A stretch of 64,000 bases of DNA, taken from Candidatus Thiodiazotropha sp. (ex Monitilora ramsayi). GTDB lineage: Bacteria > Pseudomonadota > Gammaproteobacteria > Chromatiales > Chromatiaceae. Location of the stretch: assembly GCA_025655595.1 (NCBI GenBank), contig JAHXIO010000010.1, positions 62,001 through 126,000 of the forward strand, written 5' to 3'. Of the stretch, positions 53,010 through 63,191 are shown piece by piece (within the stretch, counting starts at the first letter, position 1; each line of letters starts with the position of its first letter). The notes beneath the pieces were generated by a model that was given only the letters and a program-made list of their open reading frames with translations, did not search any database and had not been told where the DNA came from. The translations under genes and the position numbers were made by a program.

Positions 53010-55120
53010 AATACAGCCTCTGAGCCAGTTTCAATATTTTCTTCCAGATCAGCTTTATCCAAGCCCAATGGAACCTTAATTGTGAAGGTCGTCCCCTTGT
53101 GGAGTTGACTATTCACCGACATACTGCCGTTAAGCGATTTGATATACTCACGCGTTTCATACACCCCGATTCCCATACCCGCATTTCCTTTCGTTGTTTC
53201 AAACGGACGGAAGAGCCTGTTCTCAATAAAATCATCATCCATACCGACGCCATTGTCTTCGATCTCAATAACCGCATGTCCATCTATTTCCTCTACACAC
53301 ACATCAATCCGCCCATCGTCCGACTGCGCAGCCTCTTGAGAGTTCTTTATCAAGTGAACCATGATCGCAGTAAAGCGATCCTTATCCGCGACAATCTGCA
53401 TATAGTTCGACTTTATTTTCAGGTTGGGCTTGGGCTTGTAGTGATAAAGTTCGTTGACGGCCTGCGCGACAGCTTCCTCTATATAAAACTCCTTACTATT
53501 GCCAATTTCGAACCTGCCTGATCTCAATTGGGCCAACAGTTTGCTCATCTTATGGGTAGCATTGCCAACTGTTTTGACGGCATCATCCATAAATTCCGGA
53601 TTGTGTTTATGCTTCTCCGCATTTTTAACGACCAGTTCCAGCTGCGCAATCAAGTTTTTCAGATCGTGCACAACAAATGCAGAAAGTCGATTAAATGCCT
53701 CGAACTGATTGGCCTCTAACAGTGCGCGCGTTGTCTGCATTAAAGTCAGATAACTGCCTGCCTGTTGTGCTGCTGTTTTCAGCAGATCCCGATCTTCCCA
53801 ATTGATCATTCTCGGCGATCTGGGTCGGTTAAGCACAATGAATCCAAGCAGGTTGGAGTGGAAATTGATGGGCAGCACAAGCCAGGCATCTTGTAATGAG
53901 ACAATTGCCTCTGGTACATCCAAATTCTCGTAGAGTCCCGGCGATCTCGCATACTCGAACAAATCGATAATCCAATCCCTCTCACGCATGAACTCAATGA
54001 TTGAGCTGTTCTCGGTCAAAGCCTCTTTCGTCGTAGAAGATTGCCATTGAGAGACAGTCCGGTAAAGGGAAGCATCATCTTTCAACCACAAGTTACCGCC
54101 ACCGGAATCCACGATATCGGCAATTGCCTTGATTACTCTCTCACGTAGACGCTCATCCAACTCCCCATCGGACAATGTATTGATAAAACGCAGCCATTCA
54201 TCCCGGTAGTCATATTTATAATTAAAGAAGTGCTTGCTCACAAACACTCTGAGGCGTGAACGCAAATGAACTGAAAATAACAGTGCTATCAGTACCGCCA
54301 GTGCCGTAAAGAAAAAGATGACCTGCGCAGCCTTTCCCCAGGTGCCACCATAAAATTTTATGTAATAGCCTACCGCTGACATCACAAGTAGATAGGCTGC
54401 GGTAGCAAAAAGCACCGTGGCATGGAAGATGACTCTTCTTGAGACAAATACTCGGACTGACCAACTCGGATTTCTTGCAGCTGCGATGGCCGCCATCGGT
54501 ACCGCAAATGCCGTGATAAAACCTCGCGCCAACCAGAAATCCCTGTCGATCTCCTTATACAGAAGGCCATCGGCATAGAGGAAAAAGTCATATGAGAACA
54601 ACAGACCGATACCGAAATAGAGATATTTAACCGCCCAGCGCGACTCTGGGCGGGTATTTCTGAATAGCTGCTCGATCAGTGTCAGGCCTGCCACTGCAAA
54701 TCCGAGATGACCCGCCAGCTGCAAGCTGGCGATACCGCCCATTCCCCAAACCCCGGGGTAAAACAGTGATACCAGTTCCAGCACTATCAACCCGGCGGAA
54801 ACAACCAAGACCGTACCGGGTGCATAGATCAGCAATCCACTATCGTTTCCACCTGCTTCCTTTAACGATTTCAGCAGCTTATAGAGAAATGCAAACCAGG
54901 CGACATTCTTGGCTATCTCCAGGATCTGGTAGATGGCCATGGTTGTAACGGAATATTTCACTTCCAGGGCGACCGCTGACAACGCCCAGCATCCGGAAAC
55001 CACGGACGCCACAAGAAGGTAGGTGCCCTCTATTCTTCCCCGCCATGTAGTGAGAAGCAGGACACTGAAGAGCAGAAACAGGAATGCGGCAAAACTGTAG
55101 CCGATTATACCTATATACAA
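53006..55120 (-). CDS. prsK: PEP-CTERM-type membrane histidine kinase
   Basis: N-terminal TM array, GAF-like region, FVVHDLKNLIAQLELVVKNAEKH H-box, HATPase motif. Confidence 0.92.
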   Translation of the reverse strand: MYIGIIGYSFAAFLFLLFSVLLLTTWRGRIEGTYLLVASVVSGCWALSAVALEVKYSVTTMAIYQILEIAKNVAWFAFLYKLLKSLKEAGGNDSGLLIYAPGTVLVVSAGLIVLELVSLFYPGVWGMGGIASLQLAGHLGFAVAGLTLIEQLFRNTRPESRWAVKYLYFGIGLLFSYDFFLYADGLLYKEIDRDFWLARGFITAFAVPMAAIAAARNPSWSVRVFVSRRVIFHATVLFATAAYLLVMSAVGYYIKFYGGTWGKAAQVIFFFTALAVLIALLFSVHLRSRLRVFVSKHFFNYKYDYRDEWLRFINTLSDGELDERLRERVIKAIADIVDSGGGNLWLKDDASLYRTVSQWQSSTTKEALTENSSIIEFMRERDWIIDLFEYARSPGLYENLDVPEAIVSLQDAWLVLPINFHSNLLGFIVLNRPRSPRMINWEDRDLLKTAAQQAGSYLTLMQTTRALLEANQFEAFNRLSAFVVHDLKNLIAQLELVVKNAEKHKHNPEFMDDAVKTVGNATHKMSKLLAQLRSGRFEIGNSKEFYIEEAVAQAVNELYHYKPKPNLKIKSNYMQIVADKDRFTAIMVHLIKNSQEAAQSDDGRIDVCVEEIDGHAVIEIEDNGVGMDDDFIENRLFRPFETTKGNAGMGIGVYETREYIKSLNGSMSVNSQLHKGTTFTIKVPLGLDKADLEENIETGSEAVL

Positions 55121-55431
55121 GTGGACTCGCCTCTATATGAACCGCTGGCAGAAAACCCGCCCCTGGAGTAATACATCGTCAAATCTCGATCTGTCTTGAG
55201 AAAATCCGATAAAACGGAAGATTGGTCACAGACGAGGCAATATTTTATTGTATTATAATCAGCAAGTTAACAGAATACATCTGATTGTTCACCCGGTCCT
55301 GAACGGTATACTATAGATTATGGCTGCGAGAATCATCTTCTTCGGGAATTCTAGATTCCAGCGCCTTTTGACCAGATAATACCCCTTCCCCATCTACGAC
55401 TACACGGACACACGTCACACTAGGTTTTAAT

Positions 55432-55920
55432 ATGCGACACAACAACCCAAATTCTGCCTCCAGGCTACCGATGCACCTCACACAATCTGATCTCAAAAAC
55501 CGAGCACAGAGACAATCTCTCGGTTTCACACTGATCGAGGTGATGGTGGTGGTGGTCATCCTGAGCATTCTGGCTGCTATCGTAGTACCAAAGATCATGG
55601 ACAGACCAGAACAGGCGCGAGTGACCAAGGCAAAAAGCGACATCCGGGCACTGGAGGCCGCTTTAAACCTCTACCGCCTGGATAACATGGTCTACCCTAC
55701 CACCGATCAGGGCTTGGAGGCATTGGTATCCCCCCCCACAGACTCACCAGAGCCGAAAAACTGGAAAGAGGGCGGGTATCTAGACAGGCTTCCCGCTGAT
55801 CCCTGGGGAAACGCCTATCTCTATCTCAGTCCAGGATCCCATGGCGCTATCGATATATACAGCGCCGGCCTCGACCCTCAATCAAGTGACGATGATATCG
55901 GCAACTGGAATCTGGAATAG
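55432..55920 (+). CDS. gspG: Type II secretion major pseudopilin GspG
   Basis: Prepilin motif SLG-FTLIEVMVVVVILSILAAIVVPKIM; first gene of a gsp series. Internal ATG alternatives possible. Confidence 0.96.
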   Translation: MRHNNPNSASRLPMHLTQSDLKNRAQRQSLGFTLIEVMVVVVILSILAAIVVPKIMDRPEQARVTKAKSDIRALEAALNLYRLDNMVYPTTDQGLEALVSPPTDSPEPKNWKEGGYLDRLPADPWGNAYLYLSPGSHGAIDIYSAGLDPQSSDDDIGNWNLE

Positions 55921-55930
55921 CACTCCCCCG

Positions 55931-56455
55931 ATGACGAAATCCATAATCAGTTCCCACCGAGGCAGGGATGGATTCACCCTCATTGAACTGATGGTGGTCA
56001 TCGTCATCATCGGTATTGTGATCAATTATGCCGTCATCTCCTTCGGCAGAAACACCCCTGCAGACCACCTCAATGCCGAAACGACACGCCTCATGAGTCT
56101 GATCGGTATCGCAGGTGAGGAGGCATTGCTTAGGTCCTCATTCATCGGAGTGGATATTCTTCAGGACGGTTACGGTTTCCTGCGACTGGAGGAAGGCGAA
56201 TGGCATCCGGTTGATGACGACCTGTTCAGAGATCGCACCCTGCCTGATGATATAGAGATCACAGTAATCACTGCCCAGCCCAAAGGAGACAACGAAGATG
56301 ACGAGGAGAAACGAACCCCAGAGATTATTCTGCTGAACAGTGGTGAAATGACACCATTCGACATCAAAATCACCTCTATCCACATCGACGAATACTATCG
56401 GCTGAGCGGCAATGAGGTAGGCGCTCTAAAGCTTGATCGGGTTTCACCCTACTGA
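55931..56455 (+). CDS. gspH: Type II secretion minor pseudopilin GspH
   Basis: RDG-FTLIELMVVIVIIGIVINYAVISF; start ATGACGAAATCC. Confidence 0.92.
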   Translation: MTKSIISSHRGRDGFTLIELMVVIVIIGIVINYAVISFGRNTPADHLNAETTRLMSLIGIAGEEALLRSSFIGVDILQDGYGFLRLEEGEWHPVDDDLFRDRTLPDDIEITVITAQPKGDNEDDEEKRTPEIILLNSGEMTPFDIKITSIHIDEYYRLSGNEVGALKLDRVSPY

Positions 56456-56462
56456 ACCGCTC

Positions 56463-56843
56463 ATGAACACCACTCCAGCGCGTAACCAGGGATTTACACT
56501 CTTCGAAATCCTGATTGCCCTGACGATTCTGGCAATAGCTTTAGGTGCCATCATCTCACTGGCCTCCAATCAGTCACTCAATACTGCCCATCTTCGGGAT
56601 AAGACATTCGCCCACTGGCTGGCCATGAACAAGATCGCCGAACTTCAGCTCACAGCAGAATGGCCATCTAAAGGTAAACGGCAAGGTAACGAGGAGATGG
56701 GACTGCACGAATGGCACTGGGTCAGGACGGTCAGCGAAACACCCGATGATCGGGTAAGGCAGGTTGAAATCGCCATTTTTCGCGATAAAACGGACCAGAA
56801 TCCGGTAACCACCTTGGTTAGTTTCCTCTCCCAGCCTATATGA
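56463..56843 (+). CDS. gspI: Type II secretion minor pseudopilin GspI
   Basis: NQG-FTLFEILIALTILAIALGAI; start MNTTPARNQG. Confidence 0.93.
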   Translation: MNTTPARNQGFTLFEILIALTILAIALGAIISLASNQSLNTAHLRDKTFAHWLAMNKIAELQLTAEWPSKGKRQGNEEMGLHEWHWVRTVSETPDDRVRQVEIAIFRDKTDQNPVTTLVSFLSQPI

Positions 56844-57499
56844 GACGTCAGTACCGGAATACCAGGCAATCATCCCAGGGATTCACTCTGCTGGAACTGC
56901 TGATCGCCGTCACAATTTTCGCCATCATTGCCACCTTCGTCTATGCGGGTCTTGATATCGTGCTGGACACTAAACAGCAAACTGACCAGCACCTGGCTCG
57001 ACTGTCAAAACTACAACTGGGACTGCACCTGCTGCAGCGGGACATCGAACAGTCAGTTAACCGCCCCGTTCGAGATCAATATGGGGACTCCCAACCGGCA
57101 CTGAGAAGTGGTGGATTGTCCGATCTGCTGCTTGAGCTGACCCGGGGAGGTCACGCCAACCCATTGAACCAGGCGCGCAGCAGCCTACAGCGTGTCGCCT
57201 ATCAACTAGAGGATGAGGCACTCTACCGAATCATCTGGCCGACCCTGGATCGTGCACAGGAGAGCGAACCCCGACGACAGTTGCTCTTCGATGCCGTCAA
57301 AGGCATCGAATTTATCTATTACGACCAGACGATGAAGAAGAGCAAGACATGGCCCTCACTGGAGAGCGGCATAAAAAGCACAGACACACCTGCCCTGCCC
57401 AAGGCGATCGAAGTCATCATAGAGCTGGATAATTGGGGCAAAGTGCGCCGGTTGTTTCGAGTGGCGCAAACCTTACCGGTCAAATCTGGCGGATCCTGA
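56840..57499 (+). CDS. gspJ: Type II secretion minor pseudopilin GspJ
   Basis: SQG-FTLLELLIAVTIFAIIATFVYAGLD. Confidence 0.95.
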   Translation: MRRQYRNTRQSSQGFTLLELLIAVTIFAIIATFVYAGLDIVLDTKQQTDQHLARLSKLQLGLHLLQRDIEQSVNRPVRDQYGDSQPALRSGGLSDLLLELTRGGHANPLNQARSSLQRVAYQLEDEALYRIIWPTLDRAQESEPRRQLLFDAVKGIEFIYYDQTMKKSKTWPSLESGIKSTDTPALPKAIEVIIELDNWGKVRRLFRVAQTLPVKSGGS

Positions 57500-58488
57500 T
57501 GCACCGGCCCACTCAAAAGTACAGTAGACGTCAGCGCGGTGTCGCCCTGATCACCGCACTGGCTATCGCTTCACTGGCTTCCCTGGCGGCAGTCGCCATG
57601 GCCCACAGCCTGCAACTGAATATCAGACGCACTGGCAATATCCTCACTGCTGATCAAGGCTTCCTCTACACCCTGGGCAGTGAAGCCTGGTCACGCGGTA
57701 TGCTCATCCGCGACCTTCAGGACGCCGAACAGGCAAGCTACGACGGTCTGGATGAGGATTGGGCCAAAGAGCTGCCGCCGACTCCGGTCGAGGGCGGACA
57801 GGTACAGGCACTCACCACCGACTTGCAGGCCCGGTTCAATCTCAATAATCTCTATCTGCAGGAGGAGAGTACTGAGCAGGAGAAGCAGCAAGCAGCCTTG
57901 CAACTCGCCCTGTTCAAGCGCCTGCTGGTACTGCTTGAACTCGATGAGTCCATTGCCCAGGCTACCGCGGATTGGCTCGATCAGGATATTAACCTGCAAT
58001 TCCCCGATGGTGCGGAAGATAATGAATATCTCAGTGGAGAGCTCCCGTATCGTACCGGTAATAGCCGAATGGGACATCCTTCTGAAATACGCCTGGTCAA
58101 AGGTGTGACCGACGAGGTCTATGAGGCCCTGACACCATATATCACAGCACTGCCCGTAAACACGCCAGTCAACGTCAACACCACCCCCCCCCTGATGCTA
58201 CAGGCAGTCGTCAACACACTTGACGAACAAGGTGCCGAGCAGTTGCAAGATGAGCGCGAAGAGAACCCGTTCAAAAACAAACAAGGTTTTATGGACAGAC
58301 TGAAAGACCTTTTGGACGAAAATAAAGTAAAATCTCAAGACATTGATCCACTCATTTCAGTCACAAGCCGCTTTTATCGGCTGGAGACGACGGTAAAAAT
58401 GGAATTCGTCAGCCAAAAGTTGCACAGCACGCTCTATAAAGGTGATAAAGACGTCATCACGATCTCCCGCTCCATTGGTGCTTTCTGA
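57499..58488 (+). CDS. gspK: Type II secretion minor pseudopilin GspK
   Basis: RQRG-VALITALAIASLASLAAVAMAHSLQLNIRRT; lacks Glu5 as expected for GspK. Confidence 0.95.
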   Translation: MHRPTQKYSRRQRGVALITALAIASLASLAAVAMAHSLQLNIRRTGNILTADQGFLYTLGSEAWSRGMLIRDLQDAEQASYDGLDEDWAKELPPTPVEGGQVQALTTDLQARFNLNNLYLQEESTEQEKQQAALQLALFKRLLVLLELDESIAQATADWLDQDINLQFPDGAEDNEYLSGELPYRTGNSRMGHPSEIRLVKGVTDEVYEALTPYITALPVNTPVNVNTTPPLMLQAVVNTLDEQGAEQLQDEREENPFKNKQGFMDRLKDLLDENKVKSQDIDPLISVTSRFYRLETTVKMEFVSQKLHSTLYKGDKDVITISRSIGAF

Positions 58489-59708
58489 TGGCCGAGACAC
58501 TGATCCTCTATTGCCCCGACATCACTTGCCATTCAGTGACCTGGGAAGTGCACGGGGGCCTGCAGACTCTGTCAGGTGAAGGCAGTCTGGAAGAGATAGC
58601 GGAACTAGCCAAAGGAAGGCGTACCCTGCTTCTGGTACCGGCCAATGAGGTCTCGATCACCAAGGTTCAGCTTCCCACAAAAAACCGACAACGGTTGGCA
58701 CAGGCGATTCCATTTGCCTTAGAGACCGAATTGACCCAGGAGATTGAACAGCTCCATTTCGCCATAGGTGCAACTGCAGGTGACAACACCACACCCGTCG
58801 TCGTTATCGGACGCAGTCGGCTTGATACCTGGCTCGCTCGATTGGATGAGGTCGGCATCGAGCCCTTGGGCATCTATGTCGATCTGCTTACTCTCCCCCT
58901 GATTCAGGATCATTGGAGCCTCTATCTCGATGATGACGCGCTGCTGGTACGAAGCGCGCTTTCTGAAGGATTCAGCGTTGACCGCAGCAGTGGAGATGAC
59001 CTGATCCGTCTAGCCCTGGCACAGTGCGAATCCCCCCCAGTACGAATCGATATCCACCATTTGGATGGGACAGAACCATTGCCTATCCTCGAATCGGCTG
59101 AGGTGGAGAGACACACCATCCCGCTGAAGAGTAGAATCGAGCTGATTGAATTGCTGGCGGGCAATTTCAAAGAGAAAGAGCAAATCAACCTGCTGCAGGG
59201 TGACTACAAGCGAGTTGATAAGGTGACGCTACAGTGGAAACGTTGGCTACCTGCTGCGATCCTTGCGACAGTCGCAATCGCATTGACCTTGATTCTGAAC
59301 GTGACTGACTACTATAGCTATCGGAATCAGAGCGCCGAGCTCGACACCAAAATCCGCCAGGTATTTCAGCAGGCCTTCCCAAATATCAAGCGTGTCGTCG
59401 ACCCAAAAGTACAGATGGAGCAACAGTTAAAGGCCATGCGCAGTGGTCAGCGTGGGGGCACGGCACAATTTGCCAGCCTATTCATTCCCGCCGCCGCTGT
59501 GATCCAGAACAGTCCCAATACCCGACTGGAGAACATCAGCTTCCGTGACGGCCAGCTCGACCTCCAATTGACTATCAAAGAGCTCCAGGCCCTGGAGAAT
59601 CTCAAGAAGATCATTGAGGAGAAGGCACTCAAAGTCGAAATACGCGCTGCCAACGCCTCCGGAAATCAAGTGACCTCCCACCTGCGTATCAGCGGAGGTG
59701 GAAAATGA
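58488..59708 (+). CDS. gspL: Type II secretion protein GspL
   Basis: Actin-like cytoplasmic domain, single TM, ferredoxin-like C-terminus; position between K and M. Confidence 0.93.
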   Translation: MAETLILYCPDITCHSVTWEVHGGLQTLSGEGSLEEIAELAKGRRTLLLVPANEVSITKVQLPTKNRQRLAQAIPFALETELTQEIEQLHFAIGATAGDNTTPVVVIGRSRLDTWLARLDEVGIEPLGIYVDLLTLPLIQDHWSLYLDDDALLVRSALSEGFSVDRSSGDDLIRLALAQCESPPVRIDIHHLDGTEPLPILESAEVERHTIPLKSRIELIELLAGNFKEKEQINLLQGDYKRVDKVTLQWKRWLPAAILATVAIALTLILNVTDYYSYRNQSAELDTKIRQVFQQAFPNIKRVVDPKVQMEQQLKAMRSGQRGGTAQFASLFIPAAAVIQNSPNTRLENISFRDGQLDLQLTIKELQALENLKKIIEEKALKVEIRAANASGNQVTSHLRISGGGK

Positions 59709-60196
59709 AGCGATGGTGGCTGACGAAAACCCCTCGGGAACAGCTGGCATTAACACTGGCTGCGGCCGCCCTGCTCCTCTTCCTTCTCTATCTGCTGGCC
59801 TGGCAACCCTTCAGCCAGGCGGTTGAACAGAAGCGTCTGCTGGTTAAAAGCCAACAGGCTACGCTCAATTGGATGCAGGACAATCTCCCCGAAATTCAGC
59901 GTCTGAGCGGAAGCGGTAGCAGTAAAAAGCGGGCCTCCAACGAAGCCCTGCTGACACTGGTCGATCGAACGGCCAAGCAACGACAACTGCGGCAACAGAT
60001 TCAGCGTATCAAACCCCAGGGAGACAAAACCGTTCAGCTCTGGATCGAGCAGGTGGCCTTCGACACGCTCCTTATGTGGCTGGGGGAACTGACGGATCAA
60101 CATGGAATTCAGATCGACACCCTCAACATCGACCGCCAGGAGCTGCCGGGAGTGGTCAATGCCCGACTGGTTCTGCAACGTGGAGGTGGTGCCTGA
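59705..60196 (+). CDS. gspM: Type II secretion protein GspM
   Basis: PREQLALTLAAAALLLFLLYLLAWQPF; overlap with L and N. Confidence 0.93.
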   Translation: MKRWWLTKTPREQLALTLAAAALLLFLLYLLAWQPFSQAVEQKRLLVKSQQATLNWMQDNLPEIQRLSGSGSSKKRASNEALLTLVDRTAKQRQLRQQIQRIKPQGDKTVQLWIEQVAFDTLLMWLGELTDQHGIQIDTLNIDRQELPGVVNARLVLQRGGGA

Positions 60197-60951
60197 TGCG
60201 AGTGTCTGCATGGATTACCCTGGGAATTGCCAGTTACCTGCTCTTTCTCATATTCAATTTCCCGGCACAACAGGCCATTGGCTGGGTTTCCGCCAGTGAC
60301 ATCAGGCCTCCTGTTGAGTTCATGGGTGCCAGTGGCACTGTATGGTCCGGCGGAGCAGACAGGGTCGTGTATCGTAAGATCCCTCTGGGCAAGGTCAAAT
60401 GGCATTTTAGACCGGCCAATCTTCTCCTGGGCAGACTGGCCTACGAGATAGAATTGACCGATGCCGGGCAAAAGATAACCGGTGTTGCAAAGGCGGGACT
60501 GGCTGGTGGTTACAGGCTGGAACAGGTGGAGGGCCTGCTGCTGGCCAACCGTATTCCCCAACTTATTGGGCAGAACCAGCTGAACATCAATGGCAAGGTG
60601 GATCTCAATGATCTTAGCCTTGACTACGAAGATGGTCGACTCACTTCAACGGAAGGTAGAATCCGTTGGCTGGATGCCTCAGTTGCCAGCCCGATCAATC
60701 TACAGGTTGGCGATCTGCAAGCCGATTTGAGCACGGATGACACCGGCTCAATCAATGCCCAGATCAAAGACCTGAAAGGCACGACTCGCATTAAAGCGGA
60801 AGTAAGTCTCAAGAATGACGGAAACTTCCAGGTGGACGGTACCGTCAAACCCGGCAGTCAGACCGATCCCGGATTAAATGCCGCACTCAGTGCGATTGCG
60901 CGCAGTAAGCCCGACGGCAGTTTCCAACTGAAATATTCGGGCAGAATTTGA
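60196..60951 (+). CDS. gspN: Type II secretion protein GspN
   Basis: LGIASYLLFLIFNFPAQQAIGWV...GASGTVWSGGADRV; start overlaps gspM stop. Confidence 0.92.
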   Translation: MRVSAWITLGIASYLLFLIFNFPAQQAIGWVSASDIRPPVEFMGASGTVWSGGADRVVYRKIPLGKVKWHFRPANLLLGRLAYEIELTDAGQKITGVAKAGLAGGYRLEQVEGLLLANRIPQLIGQNQLNINGKVDLNDLSLDYEDGRLTSTEGRIRWLDASVASPINLQVGDLQADLSTDDTGSINAQIKDLKGTTRIKAEVSLKNDGNFQVDGTVKPGSQTDPGLNAALSAIARSKPDGSFQLKYSGRI

Positions 60952-61160
60952 AATCATGGATGGCGTCATATCACATCAAGGAATGGGATATCGGAGTGTA
61001 TGCCGCTTGACAATCATCTGCTATCATAGAAAGCATTATATATGCAGCATAACCTTATGATGAATAAAGAAATTCATTCTAATCAACAAGTCTGGACCAA
61101 AAACGATCGACAGGCTGAAGCTGCATATTGCCGCGGTATGACAGGAGAAGATGCCAGATT

Positions 61161-63155
61161 ATGAGCGCTTTCACGGATTCCGCTGCAAGATTGTGTACAG
61201 GAGCAAACCGCCTCTCAAGGCATCTGTTTGCCAGCATATTGCTGATGCTTGGTCTGTTCACCACAACCCTGCAGGCCGAACAGATAACGCTAAACCTCAA
61301 CAATGCCGACATCGAGGCACTGATCAAGACCGTCTCGGAACACACCGGCAAGAATTTCGTCATCGATCCCCGTGTCAAAGGAAAAGTCACTGTCATTTCT
61401 GCCCACCCCATGGACCGGGATGAGTTCTATCAGGTCTTCCTCTCCATTCTCGAAGTTCACGGATTCTCCACAATTCCCAGCGGAGATCTGATCAAGATCG
61501 TACCTGACGTCAAGGCAAAACAGGCGGGTATCCCGACGATCAGTAATCTCAGCAAGCTCCCCGGCGATCAGGTGGTAACCCGTATCATTCAGGTTAAAAA
61601 CGTCACCGCGGCACAGCTTGTGCCAATTCTGCGCCCGTTGATTCCGCAAGAGGGACATCTTGCTGCCTACCCAGCGACCAATGTATTGATCATCTCCGAT
61701 CGCAGGCAGAATGTGGATCGTCTTCTCAAGATCATCAAAGAGATCGATCAGGTCAGCGACAGCACCATCGAAGTGGTGACGTTGCAGCATGCCTCTGCTG
61801 CCGAGGTCGTGCGCATCCTCAATAGCCTGCAGGATCCCGCTTCAGCTAAAGCCGGAGGGACCTCAGCTAATAAGCTGGTCGCAGATGAGCGCACCAACAG
61901 CGTCTTGCTCAGTGGCGACCCCACAGTAAGGCTACGCTTCAAGGTTCTCATCAGCCATCTGGACACCCCCTTTGATAATGCCGGTAACGCGCAGGTCATA
62001 TACCTTAAGTATGCCAATGCCAAGGAGCTGGTGTCGGTACTGACCGGTGTCAGCGAGACCATGGATGAGACCAAACAGGGAGGAAAAGCGGCCAGTAAAA
62101 CCAAGATACCGATCAACATTCAGGCAGACGAGGCCTCAAATGCATTGATCATTTCGGCGCCCCCTGACATTTTCCGCGCCCTAGAGGCGATTATCCGCAA
62201 ACTGGACATCCGTCGCGCACAGGTGTTGGTTGAAGCAATTATCGCTGAAGTCTCATACGACAAAGCGAAAAAACTGGGTGTGCAGTGGATTGTAGACGGC
62301 TCACCGGACGGCTCAGGTCCTGTCGGCGTGATCAATTTGGGAACACCTTCCATCAGTGACATCGCCACTGCTGCTGCAGCAGGTACCGCGGTGGATCTGG
62401 GATCAGGCACCTTGATCGGCGGCGGTAAATTCGACAGTACTTCCGTTAACTTTGCAGCCCTGGTCCAAGCCCTGGAGAGCGACAGTCAGTCTAATGTACT
62501 CTCCACACCGAGCCTGATGACACTGGACAATCAGGAAGCGGAGATCGTAATCGGTCAGAACGTCCCCTTTATCACCGGCTCATTCACATCCACCGGCGGC
62601 ACCAGTAGCTCCGTGAATCCGTTTCAGACCGTACAGCGGGAAGACGTAGGCCTGACGTTACGCGTCAAGCCCCAAATCAATGAAGGCAATGCCGTTCAGC
62701 TTGAAATCGAGCAGGAGGTTTCAAGTCTCGTCACTACAGCCATCGCCGGCGCCAGCGATATTGTCACCAATAAGCGCACCATAAAGACCGTGGTTATGGT
62801 GGAAGATGGCAATACTATCGTTTTAGGCGGCTTGATTGATGAGAACCTTCAGCAGGTTGAAGAGAAGGTACCTGTACTGGGTGATGTGCCATTGCTGGGC
62901 GCGCTTTTCCGCTCAACTTCCACAACCAAGCTGAAGCGTAACCTGATGGTCTTTCTGCGGCCGGTCATTTTACGAGATGCAGCGACCAATACTCAGATCG
63001 CCAGCTCCAAGTACAATTACTTCCGTGCAGAGCAGGTAGACATGAAGCAGAAAGGTGTCAAACTGATGGACGATGAGGAGACCCCGATACTCCCAGCTCG
63101 CTTTAACACGTTGTTGCCGCCATTCGACGACCTTCCAACAGGCAATGATCCCTGA
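61161..63155 (+). CDS. gspD: Type II secretion secretin GspD
   Basis: N0-N3 domains and secretin core QRVLVEAIIAEVSYDKAKKLGVQW..., VEDGNTIVLGGLIDENLQQVEEKVPVLGDVPLLGALFRS. Confidence 0.97.
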   Translation: MSAFTDSAARLCTGANRLSRHLFASILLMLGLFTTTLQAEQITLNLNNADIEALIKTVSEHTGKNFVIDPRVKGKVTVISAHPMDRDEFYQVFLSILEVHGFSTIPSGDLIKIVPDVKAKQAGIPTISNLSKLPGDQVVTRIIQVKNVTAAQLVPILRPLIPQEGHLAAYPATNVLIISDRRQNVDRLLKIIKEIDQVSDSTIEVVTLQHASAAEVVRILNSLQDPASAKAGGTSANKLVADERTNSVLLSGDPTVRLRFKVLISHLDTPFDNAGNAQVIYLKYANAKELVSVLTGVSETMDETKQGGKAASKTKIPINIQADEASNALIISAPPDIFRALEAIIRKLDIRRAQVLVEAIIAEVSYDKAKKLGVQWIVDGSPDGSGPVGVINLGTPSISDIATAAAAGTAVDLGSGTLIGGGKFDSTSVNFAALVQALESDSQSNVLSTPSLMTLDNQEAEIVIGQNVPFITGSFTSTGGTSSSVNPFQTVQREDVGLTLRVKPQINEGNAVQLEIEQEVSSLVTTAIAGASDIVTNKRTIKTVVMVEDGNTIVLGGLIDENLQQVEEKVPVLGDVPLLGALFRSTSTTKLKRNLMVFLRPVILRDAATNTQIASSKYNYFRAEQVDMKQKGVKLMDDEETPILPARFNTLLPPFDDLPTGNDP

Positions 63156-63191
63156 TTTTTCCCGGATCAACAGAGACTGACGACGTCCGAT

